From Bacteroidaceae bacterium (GTDB lineage Bacteria; Bacteroidota; Bacteroidia; Bacteroidales; Bacteroidaceae), in assembly GCA_028709135.1 (NCBI GenBank), contig JAQVXN010000071.1, positions 1 to 8,431 of the forward strand: 8,431 nt of DNA, read 5' to 3'. Positions 6,964 through 8,431 of this stretch are shown piece after piece. Position numbers and translations under genes: made by a program. Numbering within the stretch: position 1 is the stretch's first letter; every line of letters starts with the position of its first letter. Under the pieces are notes generated by a model that ran no database searches, was not told where the DNA came from, and was given only the letters and a program-made list of their open reading frames with translations.

Positions 6964-7826
6964 TTGCGGGCAATTTGAGAGTGATGATAGTTTTTGTTTT
7001 TTATGAGATAAAAATGTTTTACGTATCCGATTATAAATAAATTGCTCCAGTCATGTTGCTTTAAATGATTAACTTGATTTTGCCGGATTGAACCTAAATA
7101 GCCTATGCGAAGTGTGGCGCCGTAAATAGGAATGTCAAAAGAGAGTAGTTGGTTGATGGAAAATGCTTGAAAGGGATTAGTAAAACAAACGTTATGGTCG
7201 TAGTTGCCAAGAGAAAAGATTTCATAATAAGATTGTCCATAATTTGGTGAGAACATTAATCCCACGACAGGCATATCGGCTTGGTATCGTAATGTGAAAA
7301 TACGGTTCCAAAAGTGTAGTTTATAGATGGCCATGGCAGATAAGTTAAGATCTGTTGATAGTCGTGCCTGTGCGGGATTGTTGCCGTTGCGTGTATTGTA
7401 CGTAAAACCGCCATTAATGCTCATTCCGGGACCGAGTAAAATATGGAGTGCTGGTGTGATAGACCAATTGTAATGCCATGTAAGGTTCCATCCAAACATG
7501 CCGGAAAGTTGCTTGCCGTCTTCAGTGGGTGATTTTGTATAAGCAAAATGTCCCTGTATAATGTTTTGTACGCTTATTCGATTATTCAAAAGCCGCGTCA
7601 TACGCATGTTTTCTCTCATTAATTTGAATTGTGTGCCAGTATATTCTTCTGGCGAGAGATAAGTATCCAGGATGTTGAGGTGTCCTATTCCGAACATTGT
7701 GGCATGGGTGCGGAAACTGTTATCTTGGGTCCATGCCGGTATGGAGTCTGGCTTTTCCTGTGCCGCGACGAACGGAGAGATGCAAAGGAACAGAAACAAA
7801 AGAATTTTGAATATTTTCATAAACAT
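6960..7826 (-). CDS. DUF3316-like exported protein, probably a beta-barrel, function unknown
   Basis: This 288-residue protein has a signal peptide (about 1-22, cleavage near VAA|Q). The sequence fits what I recall of the Bacteroidales DUF3316 family: GIGHLNILDTYLSPEEYTG (46-64), LMRENMRMT (69-77), NIIQGHFAY (88-96), LLGPGMSINGGFTYNTRNGN (130-149), MFSPNYGQSYYEIFSLG (191-207) and a final aromatic-rich strand near GYVKHFYLI (267-275). Alternating aromatic and polar residues in strands of about 8-10 residues suggest an outer-membrane beta-barrel, which is inference. The start may be the ATG at 7826 or the one at 7820, two codons later; the 9-base gap to the upstream hydrolase-like gene allows either. 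It overlaps the S41 peptidase gene by 4 bases. No function is known to me; the neighbours suggest an envelope role shared with the peptidase. Confidence 0.75.
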   Translation of the reverse strand: MFMKIFKILLFLFLCISPFVAAQEKPDSIPAWTQDNSFRTHATMFGIGHLNILDTYLSPEEYTGTQFKLMRENMRMTRLLNNRISVQNIIQGHFAYTKSPTEDGKQLSGMFGWNLTWHYNWSITPALHILLGPGMSINGGFTYNTRNGNNPAQARLSTDLNLSAMAIYKLHFWNRIFTLRYQADMPVVGLMFSPNYGQSYYEIFSLGNYDHNVCFTNPFQAFSINQLLSFDIPIYGATLRIGYLGSIRQNQVNHLKQHDWSNLFIIGYVKHFYLIKNKNYHHSQIARK

Positions 7827-7835
7827 GAGAAAAGG

Positions 7836-8431
7836 CTAGTAGGTATAAATTTGAATGTCTCCGGGGTCTACGCGGGTAGTATTTGCATAAATCGAGGCAT
7901 TCATAATGGAACCATTTTTCAGAACGCGTTTGATGGATTCGGATGTGTTTACTGTAAGCATCATTGTTTTTTCCAATTCGCAGTTCTGGATGATTACGTA
8001 GTGATGTCCGTCGTTAGTGAGTTGCGCTACGAGTGCATGGGCTCCGTGAGTGTCGATAACGTTAAATCCTGGAGGCAAGTTATAAAGCCGCATCATGCCA
8101 TACGGCAGATGGTCACCAAGATGATGTACGGATTGTACCTTAGCTCCGATAAAGACTCCTGCAATTTGTTGGATTTCCTGGTTCATCTGTTTCACGAGGT
8201 CATAAATGAAAGTACGTTTCCCGTTGATGTCAATGGGCGCTAATCGAAAATCATAATTGATGTCAATGGGATTCCAGTAAGTAAAATATTGCAGACATTG
8301 TGCTCCGTAGGCGAGATCTCCATAGATTTGCAGACGCAGAGAAGCCAATGTTGGCATAGGGTAGTCTCCGTGAGTACATAGTAGGGCAAATCCCCAAAAA
8401 GCCAGATTAGCTTTACGAGCTGCAGACGATA
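7836..8431 (-). CDS. C-terminal part of a glycoside-hydrolase-like protein (beta-galactosidase-type; cut by right edge)
   Basis: The frame is open from the right edge to the TAG at 7836, giving 197 residues with no authentic start in the window. An internal ATG at 8357 is not the start, because the conserved-looking sequence KANLAFWGFALLCTHGDYP runs upstream of it. The block LRLQIYGDLAYGAQCLQYFTYW resembles the end of a TIM-barrel in Bacteroidetes beta-galactosidase/GH42-like proteins. The following APIDINGKRTFIYDLVKQMN and about 100 more residues look like the usual C-terminal beta-sandwich, finishing VDPGDIQIYTY. The catalytic acid and nucleophile, and any signal peptide, would lie upstream outside the window, so the family and activity cannot be settled. 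The gene ends 9 bases before the DUF3316-like gene and is probably cotranscribed with it and the S41 peptidase. Confidence 0.6.
   Translation of the reverse strand, partial: SSAARKANLAFWGFALLCTHGDYPMPTLASLRLQIYGDLAYGAQCLQYFTYWNPIDINYDFRLAPIDINGKRTFIYDLVKQMNQEIQQIAGVFIGAKVQSVHHLGDHLPYGMMRLYNLPPGFNVIDTHGAHALVAQLTNDGHHYVIIQNCELEKTMMLTVNTSESIKRVLKNGSIMNASIYANTTRVDPGDIQIYTY

Noticed and set aside
7629..8243. 204-residue plus-strand open frame
   Set aside because: It lies antisense to the DUF3316-like and hydrolase-like genes, both of which show family-like sequence and tight operon spacing. Its translation is Cys-rich and has no recognisable domain.
8355..8357. ATG as the start of the hydrolase-like gene
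   Set aside because: The frame stays open to the right edge with domain-like sequence upstream, so this Met is internal.

Overview
The window is chromosomal DNA of a member of the Bacteroidetes, most likely the order Bacteroidales. The evidence is a secreted protein ending in a gliding-motility/type IX secretion (type B) C-terminal domain, a DUF3316-type exported protein, an outer-membrane barrel of the PorT/OMP_b-brl_2 type, TAnnTTTG-type promoter -7 elements, and weak or absent Shine-Dalgarno sequences. Nothing looks like a phage, plasmid, transposon or CRISPR array. Genes are closely packed and most junctions are 4-base overlaps or gaps of a few bases.

Left block, minus strand (1-2214): a small exported protein with a PKD-like domain and a type B sorting domain is followed after 2 bases by uvrA. 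The first 501 residues of UvrA lie in the window; the gene runs off the left edge just after the first ABC signature. A compact divergent promoter region (2215-2300) separates this pair from the next block.

Centre block, plus strand (2301-4618): an exported protein with two LysM domains fused to a periplasmic-binding-protein-like domain overlaps by 4 bases (ATGA) a small outer-membrane beta-barrel protein. The two are probably translated together and may form a cell-envelope module joining peptidoglycan to the outer membrane. That role is inferred, not shown.

Right block, minus strand (8431-4671): reading leftward, these are the C-terminal part of a glycoside-hydrolase-like protein cut by the right edge, a DUF3316-like exported protein, an S41-family peptidase lipoprotein, a tRNA-Leu(UAG) gene and mutY. 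The first three are spaced 9 bases apart and then overlap by 4, so they look like one operon. The tRNA has its own promoter-like sequence, and no convincing terminator separates it from mutY. mutY and the barrel gene converge at 4619-4670.

Functionally the window mixes two DNA-repair genes (uvrA, nucleotide excision repair; mutY, A:8-oxoG mismatch repair) with envelope or secreted proteins of largely unknown role. I see no clearly new defence or mobile system. The items most worth following up are the LysM/binding-protein/barrel pair, the odd C-terminal tail on the type IX sorting domain, and the three-gene cluster of hydrolase, DUF3316 protein and S41 peptidase.
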